Shown here: positions 54,442 through 61,700 of the stretch, in pieces
Layout of the letters: the number at the start of each line of letters is the position of its first letter
Numbering within the stretch: position 1 is the stretch's first letter
DNA from: an uncultured Clostridia bacterium
Lineage (GTDB): Bacteria > Bacillota > Clostridia > Christensenellales > UBA1242
DNA length: 64,000 nt
Assembly: GCA_934749845.1 (NCBI GenBank)
Contig: CAKVHQ010000003.1
Span: forward strand, 1-64,000
Direction of reading: 5' to 3'
Program-made: the position numbers and the translations under genes
Notes under the pieces: model-generated
What the model was told of the DNA's origin: nothing
The model's input: the letters and a program-made list of their open reading frames with translations, nothing else
The model's database searches: none

Positions 54442-55536
54442 ATGGCAAATCATGTAGTTAAAAAAGATATGGAGTTTTTTTATAGCGAGCAATTTTCGTT
54501 TGATTTACTTATTAAAGAAATTTCCTCTCGATTTGAATATCAAACAGTTTGTTTTGTGGGTTTTGACAGAAATTTTCAAAGCAAAGTTGAAGATAAAAAA
54601 GCGAGTTTTATTCCAAAGTTTAAACTAAATTTAAGCGATGAAGAAAATGCAAACGAAATTGCTTGTGTTGTTTGCAGAAACGATACACAATTTAATAATT
54701 GTGTTAATTTTTGCAATAAAAATAGTTCTAACCTAATTTTATTTATTGATAATTATTTTTCTCTTTCTATGCTTAACCAAAATGGAAAATTAAACTTACT
54801 TGGAGTTGTTGTTGACAAGCAAAATGTTGAGAAAAATAGCAAAGATTTTGTGCTAAATTTTTTGTTTGATATCACAGAAAGAATATTTAATGATGTTGAA
54901 AGTAAAATCAATAATATTTATTTTGGAAGCGAAATTAGCGAAAAAAATAAGAAAATAAGCGAAAAAATTGAAAATTTCGTTAAATTTTTAAAAAAAGACT
55001 GCAATTTTATTGATATGGACGTTGTGCTAGATTATTATTTCGAGATGATTACTTTGTGCCTAAACGAAAATGAAAGCATAGTAAGTTTCATATCTAGCCA
55101 AACATCTTCTTTGCAATTTTCAAAACTAATAACATCGCAAATTGTTCTTAACTTATATTTAAAATTTTGCTTAAAGTTTAATCCAAATTTAATAACCTAT
55201 CCAGTTAGAAATGAAGATTATGAACAATTTGACCAATGCGTTGAACTGAATAAATGGTTTGACGATAAAAAATTTTGGTTTATACACACAAGATTTAAAT
55301 TAAGTGTGATAAATTTAATTGAACAAGCACTTAAAGATATAGACGAGATTAAATTGCTTTGTAATTCAATAAATGTTGAAAAAATGTTTGAATTAACAAA
55401 TAGTTGCAGTTTTAACTATCTTAAATATGCATTAAAGAGTTTAACATTAACTTTTAAAGATTGTTCCTTTATGAAAGCAATTTGTAATTATGGTTTATTA
55501 AATTTTGATAATTTGAACAAAAGTCGGCAAATTTAG
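54442..55536 (+). CDS. Uncharacterised 364-residue protein
   Basis: I do not recognise this protein. It is cytoplasmic, with no signal peptide, and rich in Phe, Asn, Lys and Cys (several CVVC-, NNCVNFC-type pairs without zinc-finger spacing). The first half has alternating strand and helix pattern (YQTVCFVGFDRNF, SNLILFIDNYF, LLGVVVDKQN) like a Rossmann-type fold; the second half is helical. Weak similarity in layout to iron-dependent alcohol/glycerol-phosphate dehydrogenases crossed my mind, but the ligand residues are missing. It ends in a terminator just before the sporulation block. Confidence 0.6.
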   Translation: MANHVVKKDMEFFYSEQFSFDLLIKEISSRFEYQTVCFVGFDRNFQSKVEDKKASFIPKFKLNLSDEENANEIACVVCRNDTQFNNCVNFCNKNSSNLILFIDNYFSLSMLNQNGKLNLLGVVVDKQNVEKNSKDFVLNFLFDITERIFNDVESKINNIYFGSEISEKNKKISEKIENFVKFLKKDCNFIDMDVVLDYYFEMITLCLNENESIVSFISSQTSSLQFSKLITSQIVLNLYLKFCLKFNPNLITYPVRNEDYEQFDQCVELNKWFDDKKFWFIHTRFKLSVINLIEQALKDIDEIKLLCNSINVEKMFELTNSCSFNYLKYALKSLTLTFKDCSFMKAICNYGLLNFDNLNKSRQI

Positions 55537-55547
55537 CCGATTTTTTT
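55522..55547 (+). terminator. terminator of the 54442 gene
   Basis: TCGGC/GCCGA with loop AAATTTA then T7. It overlaps the stop codon and abuts the next promoter. Confidence 0.8.
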
Positions 55548-55576
55548 GTTTAATAAAAATAATCTTGGCAATACTT
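55548..55576 (+). promoter_or_regulatory. sigma-F-like promoter of the YwmB-like gene
   Basis: GTTTA (55548-55552), 14-base spacer, GGCAATACTT (55567-55576). This fits the forespore sigma-F consensus (GYWTA then GGNNANAHTD). The same two boxes recur before spoIIQ. Confidence 0.65.
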
Positions 55577-55582
55577 TTTTGC

Positions 55583-56059
55583 ATGAACAAAAAGGTTTTT
55601 CCATTATATTTGATTTTTTTGTTTGTTTTGCTTTGTGTTTTATTGCTCCCAAATAAAGCACCTATTTTTGCAAGTAAAAGTCAAATTGATGCGTCTTACA
55701 CCTTTTACACTAAAACACCAGTTAGTTCGTTAAATAATGTCACAGTGGTGCAAAATGGGAACATGTATCTTGTTAATTGTAGTGCAAACGATGCTTTTGA
55801 AGTAAAAAGCAAGTTGAATAATATTGAAGGAGAAAGCATCACTTTTCAAGGTACCAAAAATGACGCATTAAATTTTCTTAATAAATATAACTATGAAGTT
55901 GTTTATAGTGAAATGGTTGAAAATATCTTTATAATTTATGCTTACTGCCCACAAATTCAAAATCATGTTTATGTTAACAACCAAAAAACAAATTTGCAAC
56001 TTGCAATAAATAATCAAAAAGTTACTATAGGAACACCTTTGATATTGGGCAGTTACTAA
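55583..56059 (+). CDS. YwmB-like exported protein
   Basis: A 158-residue exported protein with a signal or anchor at residues 7-25 (LYLIFLFVLLCVLLLP). The mature part resembles the YwmB/DUF1779 (TATA-box-binding-like) family, notably the end QLAINNQKVTIGTPLILGSY. In Bacillus ywmB lies close to spoIID and spoIIQ, matching the position here. The function is unknown. The ATG at 55583 has no ribosome-binding site and lies six bases past the sigma-F-like -10 element; an upstream in-frame TTG would fall inside that element. Confidence 0.6.
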   Translation: MNKKVFPLYLIFLFVLLCVLLLPNKAPIFASKSQIDASYTFYTKTPVSSLNNVTVVQNGNMYLVNCSANDAFEVKSKLNNIEGESITFQGTKNDALNFLNKYNYEVVYSEMVENIFIIYAYCPQIQNHVYVNNQKTNLQLAINNQKVTIGTPLILGSY

Positions 56060-56083
56060 AACATAAAAAAATTTGTAAATCTT

Positions 56084-56113
56084 GTTTAAACGCCGAAAAA
56101 TCTGGCAATACTT
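56084..56113 (+). promoter_or_regulatory. sigma-F-like promoter of spoIIQ
   Basis: GTTTA (56084-56088), 15-base spacer, GGCAATACTT (56104-56113). spoIIQ is a known sigma-F gene in Bacillus subtilis, which supports the reading. Confidence 0.7.
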
Positions 56114-56132
56114 ACATACAACGGAGGTAGAT

Positions 56133-56732
56133 ATGGAAGAAAAACAAACATTAAATACATCATCTAAAAAAACAGCAAAATCATTTTTCAAAAAGAACGC
56201 TTATTATTTTGTTCTTGCGGGATTGGTTTTGTGCTTGGCGTTGATTATTGGACTAGCAAGTGTAATAACTAAACCAAATAATCAAGGAAATGTTGAGGTT
56301 AACACAGGCAAAATTGAATTTGTTATGCCAGTTGCTAATGCAACAATAAGCAAGGGATTTTCAGCAACCGAGTTGCAGTACAACCCAGCATTAAATGAAT
56401 GGTCAATTCACAAAGCGCTAGATTTTAGCGTAGAATCAGGCGCAAATGTAATGGCATGCTATGATGGCACGGTGGTTAGCATCACAAAAGATATTTTGGA
56501 TGGAACTGTAATTACAATCGACCATGGCAACAACTTGAAAACTGTTTATAAATCTTTAAGCGAAGATGTTAAAGTTCAAGTAAGCCAAAAGGTGAAAAAA
56601 GGTGAAATTATTGGTCAAGCAAGTGCTTCATCTTCAGGCGAAACAACAGATTCAAGCCAAGTTCATTTTGAAGTTTGGAAAGATGATGCGTTAGTTGACC
56701 CAGCAGGTTACATTCAAATTGATGAAAAATAA
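56133..56732 (+). CDS. spoIIQ: Stage II sporulation protein Q (LytM-type)
   Basis: Forespore membrane protein needed for engulfment; it joins SpoIIIAH to form the channel between forespore and mother cell. It has 199 residues: cytoplasmic tail 1-23, one helix 24-45, then a LytM/M23 domain. The zinc motif HKALD gives His93 and Asp97, but the second motif reads QVHFEVW: Gln176 replaces the first His of the His-x-His pair (His178 kept). Degenerate LytM sites are known in some SpoIIQ proteins. I chose ATG 56133, five bases after GGAGG; an upstream in-frame start would precede the promoter. The sigma-F-like promoter fits the assignment. Other M23 proteins are the alternative. Confidence 0.82.
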   Translation: MEEKQTLNTSSKKTAKSFFKKNAYYFVLAGLVLCLALIIGLASVITKPNNQGNVEVNTGKIEFVMPVANATISKGFSATELQYNPALNEWSIHKALDFSVESGANVMACYDGTVVSITKDILDGTVITIDHGNNLKTVYKSLSEDVKVQVSQKVKKGEIIGQASASSSGETTDSSQVHFEVWKDDALVDPAGYIQIDEK

Positions 56733-56837
56733 AATTAAAAAGCACAATGAAAATTGTGTTTTTTTATACATACCCGTTTAACACTTTAATACATTTTTTG
56801 ATAAAAAGGCATAATATAGTATAGGCATTAAAATTGC

Positions 56838-56866
56838 TTTACATTTTTGTTTATTTAAGATATAAT
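56838..56866 (+). promoter_or_regulatory. acpP promoter
   Basis: TTTACA (56838-56843), 17-base spacer, TATAAT (56861-56866). Confidence 0.85.
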
Positions 56867-56898
56867 TTGCTCATATATCCAATTAAATGGAGGGAATT

Positions 56899-57129
56899 AT
56901 GTGTTACGAAAAAGTTAGACAGTTAATTTGTGAACAACTTGGAAAAAGTGAAGATAAGGTTAACATGGACACAAGAATTGTCGAAGACTTGGGAGCAGAC
57001 AGTTTGGATGTTGTTGAACTTTTAATGTCATTAGAAGACGAGTTTGGTCTTTCTTTGCCAGATGAAGTTGCAATGCAAATGAAAACTGTTGGCGATATTG
57101 TTTCGTATATCGATGCAAATAAAAAATAA
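56899..57129 (+). CDS. acpP: Acyl carrier protein
   Basis: Acyl carrier of type II fatty acid synthesis, 76 residues and acidic. LGADSLDVVELLMSLEDEF carries the Ser that receives 4'-phosphopantetheine, and VGDIVSYID is the usual end. The ATG at 56899 follows GGAGGGA; an upstream in-frame ATG at 56887 contains that site. The gene stands alone with its own promoter and terminator, not in a fab cluster. It could serve general fatty acid synthesis or a dedicated pathway. Confidence 0.95.
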   Translation: MCYEKVRQLICEQLGKSEDKVNMDTRIVEDLGADSLDVVELLMSLEDEFGLSLPDEVAMQMKTVGDIVSYIDANKK

Positions 57130-57140
57130 TCAATTAAAAG

Positions 57141-57165
57141 CAAAACCTTTGGGTTTTGTTTTTTT
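57141..57165 (+). terminator. acpP terminator
   Basis: CAAAACC/GGTTTTG with a 4-base loop and a T run. Confidence 0.85.
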
Positions 57166-57368
57166 ATGCCTTTGCAGGTTAAAAAAAGTTTTGAAAATTG
57201 AATATATGTCAGCGTATCATATTCTTGCTATAAGATATTTTATATTTTACAAAGAATAATTTCCTAGGCTTGACTTAATTGGCGAAAAATTTAGCAAAAT
57301 GTCTAAATATGTAATTTTTTAACGAAAACACTCATATTTTTTATTATCAACAAAAAAGAGGGTGTGCA

Positions 57369-57626
57369 ATGAAAAATTATTATGTTCGAACAAAGTTGTT
57401 AGCCGACTATATCGAAAAAACACATAGCACTATAAGACAAACTGCAAAGGTTTTTAATATGGCAAAAAGCACCGTTCATTACGATTTAGGACATCGCTTG
57501 CCGTTTATTGACTACGACCAGTATTTGAAAGTAAAAAAAATTTTGAATTGTAATTTTAATGAAAAACATTTAAGGGGTGGTGAAGCCACAAAGCAAAAAT
57601 ATATGAATAAGAAAAATAAGAAATAA
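57369..57626 (+). CDS. spoIIID: Stage III sporulation regulator SpoIIID
   Basis: Small DNA-binding regulator of the mother-cell programme, made under sigma-E in Bacillus; 85 residues. Residues 20-47 form a helix-turn-helix (STIRQTAKVFNMAKSTVHYD, then LGHRLP). The C-terminal block EKHLRGGEATKQKYMNKKNK closely matches the RHLRGGEATKLKYK of Bacillus SpoIIID. A GAGGGTG ribosome-binding site precedes the ATG. A sigma-E promoter was not clear in the 200 bases upstream. The gene supports an endospore-forming organism. Confidence 0.92.
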   Translation: MKNYYVRTKLLADYIEKTHSTIRQTAKVFNMAKSTVHYDLGHRLPFIDYDQYLKVKKILNCNFNEKHLRGGEATKQKYMNKKNKK

Positions 57627-57638
57627 GTTGATTTAAAA

Positions 57639-57672
57639 ATAAAAAGACTTCCAATTTAGGAAGCCTTTTTTT
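57639..57672. terminator. bidirectional terminator between spoIIID and ttcA-like gene
   Basis: GACTTCC/GGAAGCC (one mismatch) with loop AATTTA, A and T runs on the two sides. Confidence 0.75.
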
Positions 57673-58411
57673 ATTGATTATCTTTTGGGTCTTTTGTTGC
57701 GTTTTCAAACAAGTTGTATCTTTCGGGACTTATAATTGCCTTAAAAATACGATTTTTTGCTATTGGAATTTCTTTGGTAATTTGGTCTAAAATCACTTTC
57801 ATATGCTCTCGTTCGGTTTTATGATTTGCTGGACAGCAATTATTCATAACAGGCATATTTAATCTTTTTGCAACAGATTTTATTTCTTTTTCTTCAACTA
57901 GTATCATCGGTCTAATAACATATAAATTGGTGTTTGATAAGTAAGTGTTAGGCATAAAAGTGCTTAACCTTCCTTCATAAAACATAGACAGGAAAAATGT
58001 TTGAACCAAATCGTCCATGTGATGCCCTAAAGCCACTTTGTTACAGCCAAGTTCTTTGGCGGTGCTGTTTAACATTCCACGCCTAAATTTAGCACACAAA
58101 CTGCAAGGGTTTTTTTCGTTTCTTGTTTCAAAAACAATATCGTAAATTTGAGAGTTTACAACATGATATTCAACATTAAGTTTGTCGCAATACTCCTTTA
58201 AAAGTGAGCAGTTTGATTGACCGTTAAACAAGTCTATAGTTATTGCAACAACCTCATATTTTTGTGGATAAAATTTTCTCATTGTTGCAAGTGCTGTTAA
58301 CAAAACAAGGCTGTCTTTTCCGCCAGAAAGCCCAACTGCAATTTTGTCGCCTTGCTTAATTAAATTGTAATCTTGGCATGCTTTACGCACTTTACTTAAT
58401 ATTTTTTGCAT
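57671..58411 (-). CDS. TtcA-family tRNA 2-thiolation enzyme
   Basis: A 246-residue PP-loop ATPase. VGLSGGKDSLVLLTAL is the ATP-binding loop. CSLC (residues about 108-111) and the Cys in NNCCPANHKTERE are the iron-sulfur ligands expected of TtcA-type tRNA thiolases; LGHHMDDLVQTFFLSMFYEG is also conserved. TtcA makes 2-thiocytidine at tRNA position 32; other family members modify U54, so the target is inferred. The ATG at the 58411 end lacks a ribosome-binding site and follows a TAATAT -10 box by six bases. Convergent with spoIIID. Confidence 0.85.
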   Translation of the reverse strand: MQKILSKVRKACQDYNLIKQGDKIAVGLSGGKDSLVLLTALATMRKFYPQKYEVVAITIDLFNGQSNCSLLKEYCDKLNVEYHVVNSQIYDIVFETRNEKNPCSLCAKFRRGMLNSTAKELGCNKVALGHHMDDLVQTFFLSMFYEGRLSTFMPNTYLSNTNLYVIRPMILVEEKEIKSVAKRLNMPVMNNCCPANHKTEREHMKVILDQITKEIPIAKNRIFKAIISPERYNLFENATKDPKDNQ

Positions 58412-58417
58412 GCTTAA

Positions 58418-58445
58418 ATATTATCACTATTTTGTTGTTTCGCAA
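58418..58445 (-). promoter_or_regulatory. promoter of the ttcA-like gene
   Basis: On the minus strand, TTGCGA (58440-58445), 16-base spacer, TAATAT (58418-58423). The predicted start coincides with the ATG. Confidence 0.55.
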
Positions 58446-58467
58446 AGCAAAAACATATAGTTTGTTT

Positions 58468-58582
58468 TTGAGAATATGTATCAATAAGAGTAAATTTAGC
58501 ATGTGAATTTTCTTTAAATTTTTTATAATTTTTTGCACTTTTTAAAACTCAATTTTTGTTTCTTATTGATACTATTTCTCAA
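58468..58582. repeat. imperfect 22-bp inverted repeat around a 71-bp segment
   Basis: The left arm (58468-58489) reads TTGAGAA, then TAT, then GTATCAATAAGA. The right arm (58561-58582) is its reverse complement except for the three central bases (ATA), giving 19 of 22 matches. The 71-bp interior (58490-58560) is AT-rich and contains TATAAT on the plus strand and TTGAGT with TATAAA on the minus strand. It lies in the 323-base gap between the ttcA-like gene and the giant lipoprotein gene, which otherwise holds only the promoters of those two genes. Confidence 0.8.
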
Positions 58583-58625
58583 TTAAAAATTTAATCATAA
58601 TATTACATATTATGTCGATTTCTGT

Positions 58626-58655
58626 TTGACTATTGCTATTTATAAATTTTATAAT
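58626..58655 (+). promoter_or_regulatory. promoter of the giant lipoprotein gene
   Basis: TTGACT (58626-58631), 18-base spacer, TATAAT (58650-58655), about 80 bases before the ATG. Confidence 0.7.
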
Positions 58656-58734
58656 ATTAGTGTAAATAATTTTACGCTTAATAAAACGTTTATTATTGAG
58701 CAAACTAAACTAATCAAAAAGTGGGGACTTTGAA

Positions 58735-61700
58735 ATGAGTAAAAGAGTGAGAAAAGTAATAGGAGTAATGCTAGTAGTTCTTGCAAGTTGTTTTTGTGGG
58801 CTAACTGGATGTAAGGGTAAATATGACGATATGACCCTTGAACTTAGCACCAAGAGCATAGAACTAATCTTGGACGAGCAGGAAGACGAAAACGGAGACA
58901 CTAAGTATTTAGGCGAAGGAGAATTTACTGCTTCTGTTGGCGGAGTTGGTAGCGATGTTAGTCGTGAAGTTTTTGCTAGCATAAGTTCAAGCGATGTTTT
59001 GAATGTCGTTAACCTAGGCGTAGACGAAGATGGCGTAACAAAGTTTAAACTCACAGCAAACAGCACAATCAAAGACCCCGTTAAATTAACTGTTAGAACT
59101 AAAGAAGGTGGCAAAACAGCATCTTTAGACGTAACAGCAACAAGACCCTTGAAAAACATTTCATACAACAATTCATATTCCCCAAATGCTTTTGTTGTTG
59201 TGGGTCAGGAAAAAATAATTGATTCAAACCAAGCAATCTTGTTTGAACCAGCCGAAACAAATCAAAAGAATATTACATACACAATTTCACAAGCAAACGG
59301 TCATGAAGCAAAAATCGAAAATGGCAAATTGCTTGTTACTAAAAAAAGTTCGACATCATCAACCATTGTTGTTACTGCATCAAGTGACCAAAACGGAATT
59401 GACCCAGTTGATATTGAACTAAAAGTTGTTGAACCAGTAAGTTTAGAGAATATCGTTGTAACATCACAAGATGGAACAAAAATAGATTCGCAATATATTT
59501 GGAGTGTAAGCAATCTTTTAACTGCACAAACAAAACTAAAAGTACAAGTTGACACATTGGAAGATATACAAATATCAGCATCAGTACTTTTTAGTGACCA
59601 ACAAATATTCACATGTTCAAGTGAGGTTAACCTAGCAAACGAGATAACCTTAAATACACTAGGCTACACAGGAACAAACACACTTAGAATATCAGTTAAA
59701 ATTCAAGGCTACGACTACACAACAACCAAAGACATACAAATAAAGGTGGAGAAACTACCATCACAAATATTGGTAAACAACGAAGACATATCAAAACTAG
59801 CCTACAAAGAATATGACATCTACAGCAGTTACAAAAATAACCTTGGCCAAAAATTTGATATATCTGTTGGCGACCAGTTCGCTAGCGATAAAAGGTTTAC
59901 ACTTTTTGTTAGCGAAGAAGAAAGAAAATACATTAAGGTAGTTTATAGTGACGGTCAAGAAATTGACTTAAGTGGCAACACTGTTTTGTCTAGTGGAACA
60001 AGCATTTATGTGATTTATGCTCAAACCGACGATGCTAACCCAGATGTTACACCAAATTTGGTTATTAGAACTTTGGGCGGAAATGAATTCCAGCATTTAG
60101 AAGCAAATTTAAAATTTGTTTTAAGAATTTCAGCAAAAGACATTTCTGTTAAAGCCTATGGCGAAAGAGAAAATATTCTTTACGTTGAACAAAATAAAGA
60201 AGTTTATGTTTCCTATACATTAAATCCAAACGGAGCATATGCTAAAGGAATAACCTGCGAAGGCTATGATAAGTCCTTAATTGATGTTGATATTGATTAC
60301 AGTGAAGAATTGCCTTTAATTAAAATTAAGGCTAAAAATGTAAGTGGCAACTTGCAGACAAGTTTTAGACTTAAACTTCCAAATGGATACGAAAGTGAAA
60401 CAATTTATGTTTATCCTTATGTTGAAGCACAAAAAGTTAACTTGACCGCTCCAAAAATAACCGAGGAATACGGTCAAAGCATTGCCGATGCTAAATATGA
60501 TGCGGGCAATCTTGAATCTCTTGTAATTGCAAAAGGCGGATATACAAAACTTAATGTGGTTGCTTTAAACCAAAATTCTGTTGCGACGGTTTATGGTCAA
60601 ACTTTTGCTCTTGTGGATGAAACAGATAGAAACTTTTTAAAGATTAACGATGAAGGTTATATTACCGCTCGTGGAGTTAAAAAAGAAGATGGTAGCATCA
60701 AAATTAAAGCAACGATAAAAACACTTGCTCCAGTGTTAGACGAAAATGAAAATTGCTTGGGCGATGCAACAGTTGTAGAACACGAAATTGAATTTAGTGT
60801 TACAGTTTTTGTGCAAATTTCAAGCATTTCCCTTGATAAACAATTTGCTGACCTATATTTTAGAAACAACGTTTGGTATGAAAACGGAGTTTTAAGCGCA
60901 ATTAACAAATTATCTGTTAATTTGAGCATGTATCCATCTAATGCTGTTGCAGATAAAATTGAATGGCAACTATCAAACAGTGATGACCTTTATATTAGCA
61001 CAAGTGATGACGGCAAACTATGTAATATAGTGGCTGACGAAATTCTTGCAGGTCAAAGCAGTGACACAAGAAATCTCACTTTAACTGTTTTTGTTACACA
61101 ACAAAACAAAGTGTTTAGCCGAACAGTATATATAACATTAAAAAGAGTTTACATTCCAACAAATGTTGTTATTGATGGAGTTAAACATAGTTCAAACGGA
61201 AAAGTTGAGTCTGTATTAAACAATGAACTTTACTTAGATGTTAGAGAATTAAACGATAACACATTTATTCAATTTGTTTCTCATGTTACTGGAACAAATT
61301 CAGCGATAAAACCAACAAACTCAAAGGTTGGATATAAAGTTGAAAGTGGAAGTAGCATAATTGCAGTTGACAACAACGGAAATTTAACTTTCAAAAAAGA
61401 TGATAATGGTAAATATCAAAGTGGTGTGTGTGAAATTACGGTTTACGCACAAGGCTCGATATACGATAACTACGGCGATCCAAAAGTTAAACAAACAATA
61501 AAAATTACTATTGCAGATGGCAAGTCTATAGAAACCGCATATAAAATTCAAAACAAACAAGATTTTGAAAATATGTTTAAAGATGCCGAAATCGAAAATC
61601 ACTATTATAAAATTGTTAATGACATCTATTTAGGAAGCTTTAGTTTGAATCATGAGGAAGAAAGAACCAAAGCACCAAGATATTTGTCTGGCGGAAATCA

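Noticed and set aside
57150..57368. A sigma-E promoter for spoIIID
   Set aside because: TCATATT near 57331 fits a sigma-E -35 element, but no matching -10 lies at the required distance.
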